DNA of 64,000 bases from Flavobacteriales bacterium (GTDB lineage Bacteria > Bacteroidota > Bacteroidia > Flavobacteriales > Flavobacteriaceae), in contig JAFLBS010000002.1 in assembly GCA_017303755.1 (NCBI GenBank), forward strand, positions 434,001 through 498,000, written 5' to 3'. Positions 18,682 to 26,750 of this stretch are shown here, in pieces. Position numbers and translations under genes: made by a program. Each line of letters begins with the position of its first letter. Position 1 is the first letter of the stretch. A model generated the notes under the pieces. It was not told the origin of the DNA. It did no database searches and saw only the letters and a program-made list of their open reading frames with translations.

Positions 18682-19155
18682 ATGAAAAAACTACTCTTAC
18701 TTTTCGTTTTACTTCCGATGCTTTCTTCGGCTCAGATTGAAAAAACAATCAAGTTGAAATTAGCAGTGATGCAGAATTTTGTCAGTAAAGGAGAAGAAGG
18801 TCAAACGATGTTCTGGCAAACTAAAGGTAAAATCACATTCGGGATTGTTAATTACACCGAAGCTCAGAATTATCAATTCAAAGAGTTGTTCATCAATCAA
18901 TACAAAGAATTAGAAACCATCTACACAAAAATGATTGGTTCTCAAGATGAAAGAGATACTGATTTGTACATCCGTACGCTCATTCGCCAAGAAGATGATT
19001 ACCGCAAATTGCTCACAGCCGAACAATTGACAAAATACACTAAGCAATTGGCCGATTTCGAGAAAAACAACCCACAAGCCCACGACTCGTATTCGTCGTT
19101 GTTTTTTTCAGATAATTTGCTAAAAGAATTCAAAACTAAATTTCAATACAAATAA
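18682..19155 (+). CDS. Small secreted protein of unknown function
   Basis: This 157-residue protein begins MKKLLLLFVLLPMLSSAQ, a standard signal peptide ending at AQ. A TTG six codons upstream would place extra residues before the signal and is rejected. The mature protein (about 139 residues) is helical and charged, rich in Lys, Glu and Gln, with a phrase LIRQEDDYRKLLTAEQLTKY reminiscent of the periplasmic Spy/CpxP-like helical proteins common in Flavobacteria. That resemblance is weak. A terminator follows the stop. Confidence 0.75.
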   Translation: MKKLLLLFVLLPMLSSAQIEKTIKLKLAVMQNFVSKGEEGQTMFWQTKGKITFGIVNYTEAQNYQFKELFINQYKELETIYTKMIGSQDERDTDLYIRTLIRQEDDYRKLLTAEQLTKYTKQLADFEKNNPQAHDSYSSLFFSDNLLKEFKTKFQYK

Positions 19156-19156
19156 A

Positions 19157-19187
19157 ATAAAAAGCCCCAATATTGGAGCTTTTTTTG
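19157..19187 (+). terminator. Terminator
   Basis: The hairpin AAAAGCCCCAATATTGGAGC with one C-A mismatch is followed by a T-run, directly after the stop of the small secreted protein gene. Confidence 0.75.
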
Positions 19188-19195
19188 TTTTTAAA

Positions 19196-19260
19196 CGTCT
19201 TTCCCGCGTAGGCGGGAATCCAAGTCCTGAAAATGGATTCCCGCCTTCGCGGGAAAGACG
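19196..19260. repeat. Long inverted repeat with nested hairpins
   Basis: Two arms of about 27 bases (CGTCTTTCCCGCG... and ...CGCGGGAAAGACG) flank an 11-base centre. Each arm also contains its own small palindrome (TTCCCGC...GCGGGAA). GC content is far above the surroundings. It looks like a REP-type dispersed element; only one copy is in this window. Confidence 0.85.
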
Positions 19261-19300
19261 CAGTGAGCGTATTCTTCAACTTCGTATATCGTACTTCCTT

Positions 19301-20320
19301 TTAACTTCCGCTTTTATCCACCACCAAACGCTTTTCTCTATTGGCGATTTCCCAAGCCACAGCAAAGGCAAGTTGGGTTCGTTTGGCCAAAGCATCAAAT
19401 TCAATTTTGTCTACTTCATCAGTTGGTTTGTGGTAATCAGCGTGTGTTCCGTTAAAGAAAAACACCGATGGAATTCCGTTTTTAGCAAAATTATAATGAT
19501 CGGAACGATAGTAAAAACGATTTGGATCGTTGCGATCGTTGTATTTGTAGTCTAATACTAAGTTGATGTGTTTCTTGTTGACGTCTTCACAGATGTTATA
19601 CAAATCAGTCGATAAATAATCAGAACCAATGATGTACACATAATTATTACTGTCTTTATGGAAATCATCTCTTCGTCCGATCATGTCAATATTCACATCG
19701 GCAACCGTATTTTTTAAAGGAAAAAGCGGGTTTTCAGAATAATATCTCGAACCATGTAAACCGTGCTCTTCGCCAGTTACGTGTAAAATTAGAATGGAAC
19801 GTTTTGGTCCGTGACCTTCTTTTTTTGCTTGTTGAAAAGCTTCCGCAATTTCCAGTAAAGCAACTGTTCCTGATCCATCATCATCAGCGCCATTGTAGAC
19901 TTCTTCATTTTTTACACCCACGTGATCGTAATGAGCAGAAACCACTACAATTTCATTGGGTAATTCACTTCCTTCAATAAAAACCCAAATATTTTCAGAA
20001 TCATTCAATTTAGGACTGAATCCTTTTTTCATGTATTCAGAAGGTACTTTTTGATAAAAATTGGTTGCGCCTGGCGGAAACGAAATTTCGTTACTTTTAT
20101 GTTCATCGATTAAGTATTGACCTGCTTTTTTCTGACCTTCAGAACCCGTATTTCGTCCTTCCATTTCATCAGAAGCAACAATAGTAAGATGTGTTTTTAG
20201 TTCGTCTGCCGTAATCGAATTAATGTATTTAGTAACATCTGCAGCTTGCTTTGCATTTTTTGGAGCAGAACAATTGATGAATAACGCGATTAGTACTAAT
20301 AAGTAAAATAGTTTTTTCAT
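19301..20320 (-). CDS. M28 family zinc peptidase, lipoprotein
   Basis: This 339-residue protein has a lipoprotein signal (FINC, Cys17). An M28 aminopeptidase domain follows with the di-zinc ligands visible: SAHYDHVG (His130), NGADDDGSG (Asp146/Asp147, bridging), the catalytic pair in TGEEHG (Glu184/Glu185), and NVDMIGR (spelled NIDMIGR, about 214-220). It probably trims peptides at the cell surface or in the periplasm. It lies six bases after the DUF3667 gene on the same strand, so the two are likely co-transcribed. Exact substrate preference cannot be read. Confidence 0.92.
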   Translation of the reverse strand: MKKLFYLLVLIALFINCSAPKNAKQAADVTKYINSITADELKTHLTIVASDEMEGRNTGSEGQKKAGQYLIDEHKSNEISFPPGATNFYQKVPSEYMKKGFSPKLNDSENIWVFIEGSELPNEIVVVSAHYDHVGVKNEEVYNGADDDGSGTVALLEIAEAFQQAKKEGHGPKRSILILHVTGEEHGLHGSRYYSENPLFPLKNTVADVNIDMIGRRDDFHKDSNNYVYIIGSDYLSTDLYNICEDVNKKHINLVLDYKYNDRNDPNRFYYRSDHYNFAKNGIPSVFFFNGTHADYHKPTDEVDKIEFDALAKRTQLAFAVAWEIANREKRLVVDKSGS

Positions 20321-20326
20321 AGCGGT

Positions 20327-21484
20327 TTATAAATTAGCGAAGGTATAGATGAGAAACAACGTTAAAACAATAGAAAATAGTATACTGTTGATAATGAAAA
20401 TGAAAACACTTTTTATAAATGAAACTATTCGTGTTTCTCCATAAAATCGATGATGAGCTGGGAAAAAGTAATACAACATCCAAATAACTCCCATAAAATT
20501 GATGAAGAACTTCATTGTTGTCCAGAACCATGAATCACCAAAAAGTGAGAACAATGTATCCAAAAGCATCATTATTAAACTAATCAGTAATAAAAATGAA
20601 AAGTAATGCAATGTAAAAATTCCGTGATCAAAATAATACCATCTTTTTTTATTGTGGAAAAACCATAAAATAAGAGCAAAGAGTGGCATGTAGATGAACA
20701 AGGTTTTAGGAAAATTATGTTTTATTGATTCTAAAAACTTTTCCTTCAGTTGTTCTTCCGTGTATTTTTCTTTAAGTCCGATTGATTTTTTTTCAAACCA
20801 ATACTCAAGGTCATTCATTTCGGATGGTTTGCTTTTTCGAACCGAGTCCAATTGGGCCAACGATTCATACTGTGAACTAAAAAAGCTATAATTTTTTTTA
20901 GCCGTTTCTTCTTTTTTCCCTAGTTGAATTAATTTCTTGATGGAATCGGCTTCATTTTTCTTTAAGATGCCTTGTTTTTGAAGTTCTTCAATCTTTAATA
21001 CTTCTTTGCTTAAAGTATCAATTGGCTTAATGGAATCCAACTTTTGCGTTTCTTGCTGAGTTGATTTATTAACGGAATCACTGTAATTGTAATATTGATT
21101 TTTGTCTGATTTTAACGACTTATCTTCTTTTTCTTTGAAGTTTATATTCGTGTTTGTTTCATCTTCATCCGGCAAAACTGCAATTAGAAAAAACGTCACA
21201 AAACTGATGAAAATGTACAAACGTACTGGTGCCAAATACGACAATCGTTTTCCCGAAAGGTATTCTTTAGTCAACGCAGCTGGTTTCAGCAATAAATTCT
21301 TTATGGTTTTCCAAAATGCATTTTCGTAGTGTGTTAAATCTTCAAAAAAGTGAACAAACAAATGGTAAAATGTCTTACGCGTATCGGTATTTTCCTGACC
21401 GCAATTCGGACAAAAGCGCTGATCTACAACGTGATTACAATTCAAACAAGTTTTGTCTTTTCGTATCGGATTCTTGTGCGCCAT
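20327..21484 (-). CDS. DUF3667 family membrane protein with N-terminal zinc ribbon
   Basis: This 385-residue protein opens with a rubredoxin-like zinc ribbon (CLNCNH...CPNCGQ, residues about 14-35). The DUF3667 signature KTFYHLFVHFFEDLTHYENAFW... follows, with a long predicted membrane segment after SYLAPVRLYIFISF (about 85-105). The middle (about 105-245) is a charged, probably coiled-coil region. Three to four further membrane helices fill the C-terminus. The family is common in Bacteroidota and its function is unknown. It diverges from the DUF1801 gene. Confidence 0.9.
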   Translation of the reverse strand: MAHKNPIRKDKTCLNCNHVVDQRFCPNCGQENTDTRKTFYHLFVHFFEDLTHYENAFWKTIKNLLLKPAALTKEYLSGKRLSYLAPVRLYIFISFVTFFLIAVLPDEDETNTNINFKEKEDKSLKSDKNQYYNYSDSVNKSTQQETQKLDSIKPIDTLSKEVLKIEELQKQGILKKNEADSIKKLIQLGKKEETAKKNYSFFSSQYESLAQLDSVRKSKPSEMNDLEYWFEKKSIGLKEKYTEEQLKEKFLESIKHNFPKTLFIYMPLFALILWFFHNKKRWYYFDHGIFTLHYFSFLLLISLIMMLLDTLFSLFGDSWFWTTMKFFINFMGVIWMLYYFFPAHHRFYGETRIVSFIKSVFIFIINSILFSIVLTLFLIYTFANL

Positions 21485-21533
21485 AGGTGAATAACTGATT
21501 TAACGATGTAAATCTATTAAAAAAAATTATTAT

Positions 21534-21541
21534 TACCTTTG
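21534..21541 (+). promoter_or_regulatory. Predicted -7 element of the DUF1801-Crp/Fnr operon
   Basis: TACCTTTG matches TAnnTTTG, 34 bases before the DUF1801 ATG. Downstream the direct repeat ATTAGTAAC occurs twice (21551-21573) in the leader. Confidence 0.45.
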
Positions 21542-21575
21542 TTTAGCTACATTAGTAACCAAATTAGTAACGATT

Positions 21576-22031
21576 ATGCAATCAAAAGCAACCACACCAG
21601 ACCAATACATTAATGAACTACCAGACGATCGAAAAGTTGTAATGCAAAAATTACGCGAAGTAGTCTTGGCCAATCTTCCTAAAGGTTTTAAGGAAATGAT
21701 GGGCTACGGAATGTTGGGTTATTCGGTTCCGCACGAAATTTACCCTAACGGTTATCATTGCAATCCAAAAGATCCGTTACCTTTCTTCGGAATGGCTTCG
21801 CAAAAAAACACCATCAACATTTACCATATGGCTGTCTATGCTGATAAAAAACTATACGATTGGTTTGTGTCCGAATATCCTAAACATTGCAAATCCAAAT
21901 TAGATATGGGTAAAAGTTGTGTCCGATTCAAAAAGTTGGATGATATTCCGTATGAGTTAATAGGCGAATTGTGTACCAAAGTCTCTGTCGAGCAATGGAT
22001 TGAAATGTATGAAAAAAATTTAAAAAGATAA
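21576..22031 (+). CDS. DUF1801 domain protein
   Basis: This 151-residue protein has the DUF1801/YdhG-like layout. The N-terminal helix TPDQYINELPDDRKVVMQKL is followed by the family's G-Y-G-M-L-G-Y strand and FFGMASQKNTINIYHM. The C-terminal phrase GKSCVRFKKLDDIP matches the usual G-K-x-x-x-x-F family end. Its function is unknown. The Crp/Fnr gene starts two bases after its stop, so the two are co-transcribed. Confidence 0.88.
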   Translation: MQSKATTPDQYINELPDDRKVVMQKLREVVLANLPKGFKEMMGYGMLGYSVPHEIYPNGYHCNPKDPLPFFGMASQKNTINIYHMAVYADKKLYDWFVSEYPKHCKSKLDMGKSCVRFKKLDDIPYELIGELCTKVSVEQWIEMYEKNLKR

Positions 22032-22033
22032 GA

Positions 22034-22663
22034 ATGCTCGATTTACTAAAAGCCAATTATAGCCCGATTTTTGAAGAAAAACTAATCGAAGAAATTGCTC
22101 AAGTCGCTTCTTTGCGTGATTTTCACGAAGGTGACATTTTGATAGATTTTGGTGATTACATCAAGAAAATGCCTCTACTGCTCAACGGCGCTATAAAAAT
22201 TTTAAGAGAAGATTTTGATGAAGGTGAATTGCTCTTGTATTTTATTGAAAAAGGAGATACTTGTGCGATGACAATGGCGTGTTGTATGGGTGAAACCAAA
22301 AGTGAAATCCGAGCTGTTGCCGAAACAGAAGGTCAACTCTTGATGATTCCAGTGAGTAAAATGGAAGATTGGCTCGGAAAATACAAATCATGGCGCAATT
22401 TTGTGTTTAATAGCTACAATAATCGGTTGAAAGAAATGTTAAGCGCCATTGACAGTTTGGCTTTTATGAATATGGACGAGCGTTTGCTAAACTATCTTTT
22501 TGACAAATCCAAAATCAACAAAACCAAGTTCATTCAAAACACACATCAGGAAATTGCCTACGATTTACACACCTCAAGAGTGGTGATTTCTCGTTTGTTA
22601 AAAGCATTAGAAAATCAGGGGAAAATTCGCTTGCATCGTGCTTCAATTGAATTAATTAAATAA
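22034..22663 (+). CDS. Crp/Fnr family transcriptional regulator
   Basis: This 209-residue regulator has a cyclic-nucleotide-binding-like beta barrel (about residues 10-120) with acidic loops (FDEGELLLYFIEKGDTC). A dimerisation helix follows, then a C-terminal winged HTH (about 165-205) with recognition helix THQEIAYDLHTSRVVISRLL. The arginine and serine expected for cAMP binding are not obvious. A Cys pair (TMACCM, about 82-83) could serve redox or sulfur sensing, but that is inference. Downstream lie sulfur-handling genes with phased CRP-like operators, which it probably controls. Confidence 0.92.
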   Translation: MLDLLKANYSPIFEEKLIEEIAQVASLRDFHEGDILIDFGDYIKKMPLLLNGAIKILREDFDEGELLLYFIEKGDTCAMTMACCMGETKSEIRAVAETEGQLLMIPVSKMEDWLGKYKSWRNFVFNSYNNRLKEMLSAIDSLAFMNMDERLLNYLFDKSKINKTKFIQNTHQEIAYDLHTSRVVISRLLKALENQGKIRLHRASIELIK

Positions 22664-22679
22664 TGTAACATTTGTGACG
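22664..22679. promoter_or_regulatory. CRP-like operator 1 (upstream of the exporter gene)
   Basis: TGTAAC-ATTT-GTGACG is an imperfect inverted repeat with the same arms and spacing as the site at 25075. Its centre is 29.5 bases before the -7-like element CACCTTTG (22701-22708). Confidence 0.6.
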
Positions 22680-22725
22680 CAAGTAAAGCATTAAAATAGT
22701 CACCTTTGTGCTTTCAATTTACTAC

Positions 22726-23526
22726 ATGGATTCCAACCATTTACTCGGATATTTTTTAGCAGTTCTCATCGGAATTTCTCTCGGATTGATAGGAAGCGGT
22801 GGCTCGATTCTTTCGGTTCCGATTTTGGTTTACGTCATGGGAATAGAACCCATTTTGGCAACTGCCTATTCCTTATTTACAGTAGGAATAACCGCTTTGG
22901 TTGGCGGAATCAAAAAAGCAAATGAAAAATTAGTCGATTTTAAAAAAGTGTTTCTCTTCGGATTACCAACTCTTATTGCCGTTTTTTTAACTCGTAAATT
23001 CATAGTACCCGCATTACCCGAAGTGGTTGTTCAAATCGGAGCATTTCCAGTGCACAAATCAACTCTAATAATGAGTGTTTTTGCCGTAGTAATGATGATT
23101 GCAGCTGTGCGAATGATTCAACCAACAAAAGAAACAGAACTGTTAGAACATTCAGAAATAAACTATATAAAAATTGTGTTTACTGGAGTTTTTATAGGTT
23201 TAATTGCCGGATTTGTCGGTGCTGGCGGCGGATTTCTAATCATACCAGCGTTATTGTTCTTAGCCAAAACGCCAATGAAAATAGCCATCGGAACTTCATT
23301 GTTTATTATTGCCATTCAGTCGCTTATAGGTTTCTTAGGCGATATTCGCCCCGAGCAAATCCTCGATTGGAAATTACTCATTACATTCTCTTCTTGCTCT
23401 ATTGTTGGACTTTTTATTGGTTCGGCTTTGTCCCAAAAATTAGATGCTAGTAAACTCAAAACACTTTTCGGTTGGTTTGTATTGGTAATGGGAATCTACA
23501 TTATTGTAAAAGAAGTTTTCATCTGA
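22726..23526 (+). CDS. Sulfite exporter TauE/SafE family permease
   Basis: This 266-residue inner-membrane protein has about eight hydrophobic segments in two halves, each with the family's glycine-rich motif: GISLGLIGSGGSILSVPIL near the start and GLIAGFVGAGGGFLIIPALL in the middle. The ATG at 22726 is preferred to a GTG six codons earlier because the earlier codon overlaps the likely promoter. Members export sulfite, sulfoacetate or other organosulfur anions. The neighbours point to sulfite or thiosulfate leaving the cell after persulfide oxidation; this is inference. The first dioxygenase-rhodanese gene follows 56 bases later. Confidence 0.9.
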   Translation: MDSNHLLGYFLAVLIGISLGLIGSGGSILSVPILVYVMGIEPILATAYSLFTVGITALVGGIKKANEKLVDFKKVFLFGLPTLIAVFLTRKFIVPALPEVVVQIGAFPVHKSTLIMSVFAVVMMIAAVRMIQPTKETELLEHSEINYIKIVFTGVFIGLIAGFVGAGGGFLIIPALLFLAKTPMKIAIGTSLFIIAIQSLIGFLGDIRPEQILDWKLLITFSSCSIVGLFIGSALSQKLDASKLKTLFGWFVLVMGIYIIVKEVFI

Positions 23527-23535
23527 TAAATATCA
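23524..23535. promoter_or_regulatory. CRP/FNR-like operator 2 (upstream of the first dioxygenase-rhodanese gene)
   Basis: TGATA-AA-TATCA is a perfect inverted repeat (also readable as TGAT-N4-ATCA, the FNR core). Its centre is 29.5 bases before TAATTTTG (23559-23566). It overlaps the stop codon of the exporter gene. Confidence 0.6.
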
Positions 23536-23538
23536 TGT

Positions 23539-23566
23539 TTTGTGCCAATTTTCATTGATAATTTTG
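23539..23566 (+). promoter_or_regulatory. Predicted promoter of the first dioxygenase-rhodanese gene
   Basis: TTTG (23539-23542), 16 bases, and TAATTTTG (23559-23566) fit the Bacteroidota pattern. The ATG is 17 bases downstream. Confidence 0.6.
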
Positions 23567-23582
23567 ACTAAAATTTAGCACA

Positions 23583-25001
23583 ATGAAGATAGAACAAATT
23601 TATACTGGATGCCTGGCTCACGCTGCCTATTTAATCGAAAGTAATGGCGAAGCCGCTATCGTTGATCCATTGCGTGAAACACAACCGTATTTAGAGCGTT
23701 TAGAGCGTGATGGAGTGAAACTAAAATACATTTTCGAAACGCATTTCCATGCCGATTTCGTCTCAGGTCACATTGATTTAGCAAAGAAAACAGGCGCTAC
23801 CATTGTGTATGGTCCAACAGCAATGCCTACAGGTTTTGAAAAATACGTAGCCACTGATGGCGAAATTTTTGAAGTAGGCGGAATCAAAATCAAAGCGATT
23901 CATACTCCTGGTCATACTATGGAAAGCATATGCTATTTGGTGATTGATGAAGAAGGAAAAGAACACGGATTGATTTCGGGTGATACATTATTTATTGGTG
24001 ATGTAGGCCGACCTGATTTGGCGCAACACGTAATCGCCGATTTAACACAAGACAAATTAGCACGTCATTTGTATCATTCACTTCGAGATAAAATTTTGCC
24101 TTTGTCAGACGATTTGATTGTATATCCCAATCACGGTGCAGGAAGTGCTTGTGGTAAAAATATGAGCAAAGAAACTACCGATACCTTAGGAAATCAAAAG
24201 AAAACCAATTATGCTTTGCAAGAAATGACCGAAGATCAGTTTGTGGATGCTATTTTAACTGGTTTGACAACTCCGCCACAATATTTTCCTAAAAATGTGC
24301 TGATGAACATTCAAGGTTATGATAGTTTGGATTCGATTTTAGAGAAAGGCCAAAAAGCCTATGATGTGACTGCTTTTGAAGTATTAGCCAACGAAACTAG
24401 AGCTTTAATTTTAGATACAAGAGCTCCCGAAGTTTTTGCAAAAGGATTCATTCCAAACAGTATTAACATAGGAGTAGATGGACAGTTTGCTATGTGGGTT
24501 GGCGAGTTGATTCTCGACATCAAACAAGAAATTCTGATTGTTGCAGAGAACAATGAAAAGGTTCAAGAAGTAATCGTTCGTTTATCTCGTGTAGGTTACG
24601 ACAATGCTATTGGTTATTTGGAAGGCGGATTTGAAGCATGGAAAAATGCTGGTAAAGAAATAGATATTGTACATCGCATCACTGCAGAACAATTAGAAAA
24701 GCATTACAAAGAGGATAAATTGATTATTATTGATGTCAGAAAAGTAAGCGAATTCCAATCAGAGCATTTAATTGATGCAGTCAATATTCCGTTGAACGTT
24801 TTAAACAATCATATAGCCGAATTTCCTAAAGAAGTAGCATTTATTTTGCATTGTGCTGGTGGTTACCGTAGCATGATTGCAGCTTCTATATTAAAGCAAA
24901 GAGGATTTGATAATTTCGTGGATGTTATTGGCGGATTTAGTGATATCAAAAACACTTCACTACCAAAAACAGACTACGTTTGCCCGACTACACTGTTGTA
25001 G
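23583..25001 (+). CDS. CstB-like persulfide dioxygenase-rhodanese fusion, copy 1
   Basis: This 472-residue protein begins with an ETHE1-type metallo-beta-lactamase-fold domain (about 1-245). Iron ligands are in THFHADFVSGH (His54, His56, Asp58) and TPGHTME, followed by GDTLFIGDVGRPDL. Two rhodanese-like domains follow. The middle one (about 265-360) lacks a catalytic cysteine; the last (about 370-465) has the active loop HCAGGYRS with Cys424. This order matches Staphylococcus CstB, which turns low-molecular-weight persulfides into sulfite and thiosulfate. It has its own promoter and operator and ends at a terminator, so it can be transcribed separately from copy 2. Confidence 0.93.
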   Translation: MKIEQIYTGCLAHAAYLIESNGEAAIVDPLRETQPYLERLERDGVKLKYIFETHFHADFVSGHIDLAKKTGATIVYGPTAMPTGFEKYVATDGEIFEVGGIKIKAIHTPGHTMESICYLVIDEEGKEHGLISGDTLFIGDVGRPDLAQHVIADLTQDKLARHLYHSLRDKILPLSDDLIVYPNHGAGSACGKNMSKETTDTLGNQKKTNYALQEMTEDQFVDAILTGLTTPPQYFPKNVLMNIQGYDSLDSILEKGQKAYDVTAFEVLANETRALILDTRAPEVFAKGFIPNSINIGVDGQFAMWVGELILDIKQEILIVAENNEKVQEVIVRLSRVGYDNAIGYLEGGFEAWKNAGKEIDIVHRITAEQLEKHYKEDKLIIIDVRKVSEFQSEHLIDAVNIPLNVLNNHIAEFPKEVAFILHCAGGYRSMIAASILKQRGFDNFVDVIGGFSDIKNTSLPKTDYVCPTTLL

Positions 25002-25028
25002 AGATGGTGTGATTTAGTTTATTTTGGG

Positions 25029-25066
25029 AAAAGCACTTGTTAGCAATAATAGGTGCTTTTTTATTT
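25029..25066 (+). terminator. Terminator after the first dioxygenase-rhodanese gene
   Basis: The stem AAAAGCACT/GGTGCTTTT encloses a 13-base loop and is followed by a T-run. Confidence 0.75.
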
Positions 25067-25074
25067 GTTAAATT

Positions 25075-25090
25075 TGTAACAATGGTTACA
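25075..25090. promoter_or_regulatory. CRP-like operator 3 (upstream of the second dioxygenase-rhodanese gene)
   Basis: TGTAAC-AATG-GTTACA is a perfect 6-base inverted repeat with a 4-base spacer (TGTAA-N6-TTACA in CRP notation). Its centre is 29.5 bases before the -7-like element TAATTTTA (25112-25119). Confidence 0.7.
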
Positions 25091-25141
25091 GCATTTTTAT
25101 CCGAAACCAATTAATTTTACCAAAAATAAACAGAACACACT

Positions 25142-26551
25142 ATGAAAATAGAACAGATATACACTGGATGTTTGGCGCAAGGTGCCTACTATATTGAAAG
25201 TAATGGTGAAGTAGCCATTATTGATCCGCTACGTGAAGTACAACAGTATGTGGATAAAGCCAATGCCAACAACTCTAAAATTAAATACATCTTTGAAACT
25301 CATTTTCATGCTGATTTTGTGAGTGGTCATGTTACTTTAGCCGAAAAAACGGGTGCGCCAATCGTTTACGGTCCGAATGCAAATCCATCATTTGACGCAC
25401 ATATTGCTAAAGACGGTGAGGTGTTTCAATTAGGGGAAATTACCCTTACGTGTTTGCACACACCCGGACATACCATGGAAAGCTCGTGCTACTTGTTAAA
25501 AGATAAAGACGGAAAAGATTATGCACTTTTTAGTGGTGATACCTTGTTTTTAGGCGATGTGGGTCGCCCAGATTTAGCCCAAAAAGCAGCCGATATGACA
25601 CAAGAACAGTTGGCTGGAATTCTTTTTGATAGTTTGCGAACTAAAGTAATGACGTTGGCCGATGACGTAATTGTTTATCCAGCTCACGGTGCTGGAAGTG
25701 CTTGTGGAAAAAACTTGAGCAAAGAAACGGTAGGTAGTATTGGTGATCAAAAAGCGACCAATTATGCGCTTCGTGCCGACATGACACGCGACGAATTCAT
25801 CAGAGAAGTAACCGATGGTTTATTGCCTCCACCAGCTTATTTTCCGATGAATGTGAAACTGAACAAAGAAGGCTATGAAAATGTAGAAAACATTATTTCT
25901 GAAGCCAAAGCCTACGATCCGAAAACATTCGAATTCATTGCCAACGAAACCGATGCTTTAATTCTGGATGTGCGTCATCAAGACGATTATTCAAAAGGTC
26001 ACATTCCGAAATCTATTTTTATAGGTATTGATGGGCAATTTGCTCCTTGGGTTGGTGCGTTAATTTTAGATTATAAGCAACCTATTTTATTAGTAACACC
26101 CGAAGGTAGAGAAGAAGAAACCATCACTCGTTTATCGCGCGTAGGTTATGATAACACATTGGGTTATTTGCAAGACGGATTTGAAGCTTGGAAACAATCA
26201 GGCTTAGAATACGATACCATTATTGGTGTAACAGCAAGCGAACTTGAAACTAAAATGCAAGCAGGCGAAGTTAACGTTTTTGATGTCCGTAAACCAGGTG
26301 AATACCAATCAGAACACATTGAAAATGTAGTATCAACTCCGCTGGATTTCTTAAATGACTATTTAGCCGAATTCCCAAAAGAAGATAATTTTTACATTCA
26401 TTGTGCGGGTGGATATCGCTCGGTAATTGCGGCGTCTATTCTAAAAGCACGCGGATTCCATAATGTTATTGATATCAAAGGTGGTTATGCCGCTATAAAA
26501 GATACCAACATCAAAAGAACGAATTACGTTTGTCCTTCAACCTTAAAATAA
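25142..26551 (+). CDS. CstB-like persulfide dioxygenase-rhodanese fusion, copy 2
   Basis: This 469-residue paralogue of the previous gene has the same three-domain order. The metallo-beta-lactamase dioxygenase has the ligand motif THFHADFVSGH, TPGHTME and GDTLFLGDVGRPDL. The middle rhodanese fold lacks a cysteine, and the C-terminal rhodanese has HCAGGYRS with Cys421. The two copies are diverged enough along their length to be old duplicates rather than a recent one. It leads an operon of five tightly spaced genes: its stop overlaps the next start (TAATG), and thioredoxin and two small proteins follow. It should detoxify persulfides, with thioredoxin as reductant partner (inference). Confidence 0.93.
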   Translation: MKIEQIYTGCLAQGAYYIESNGEVAIIDPLREVQQYVDKANANNSKIKYIFETHFHADFVSGHVTLAEKTGAPIVYGPNANPSFDAHIAKDGEVFQLGEITLTCLHTPGHTMESSCYLLKDKDGKDYALFSGDTLFLGDVGRPDLAQKAADMTQEQLAGILFDSLRTKVMTLADDVIVYPAHGAGSACGKNLSKETVGSIGDQKATNYALRADMTRDEFIREVTDGLLPPPAYFPMNVKLNKEGYENVENIISEAKAYDPKTFEFIANETDALILDVRHQDDYSKGHIPKSIFIGIDGQFAPWVGALILDYKQPILLVTPEGREEETITRLSRVGYDNTLGYLQDGFEAWKQSGLEYDTIIGVTASELETKMQAGEVNVFDVRKPGEYQSEHIENVVSTPLDFLNDYLAEFPKEDNFYIHCAGGYRSVIAASILKARGFHNVIDIKGGYAAIKDTNIKRTNYVCPSTLK

Positions 26552-26748
26552 TGAAACAACTACTATTGACCAATTGGCATTTTATGCGCTTTTTGCGTGT
26601 GGGTTTGGCTGTATTCTTATTTGTGCAAGCCTATATCACTCACGAATGGTTTTTTATTGCCTTTGGATTATTTTTCTTATTTCAAGCGCTATTTAACTTA
26701 GGTTGTGGACCCAATGGTTGCAATGTAAATTACGATAAAAAGAAGTAA
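26551..26748 (+). CDS. Small membrane protein, DUF2892-like
   Basis: This 65-residue protein starts at the ATG overlapping the preceding stop (TAATG). Reading from 26530 would lie inside the upstream gene. Two hydrophobic helices (about 12-28 and 33-50) are followed by the cysteine-bearing tail NLGCGPNGC. DUF2892-type proteins such as the membrane part of YgaP accompany rhodaneses, so a role in sulfur transfer at the membrane is plausible. The family call is moderate; the position in the operon is firm. Confidence 0.8.
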   Translation: MKQLLLTNWHFMRFLRVGLAVFLFVQAYITHEWFFIAFGLFFLFQALFNLGCGPNGCNVNYDKKK

Positions 26749-26750
26749 TC

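Noticed and set aside
21497-21512. Search for a CRP-like operator 29.5 bases before the -7 element of the regulator's own operon
   Set aside because: The bases there (GATTTAACGATGTAAA) form no convincing inverted repeat, so autoregulation through this kind of site is not supported.
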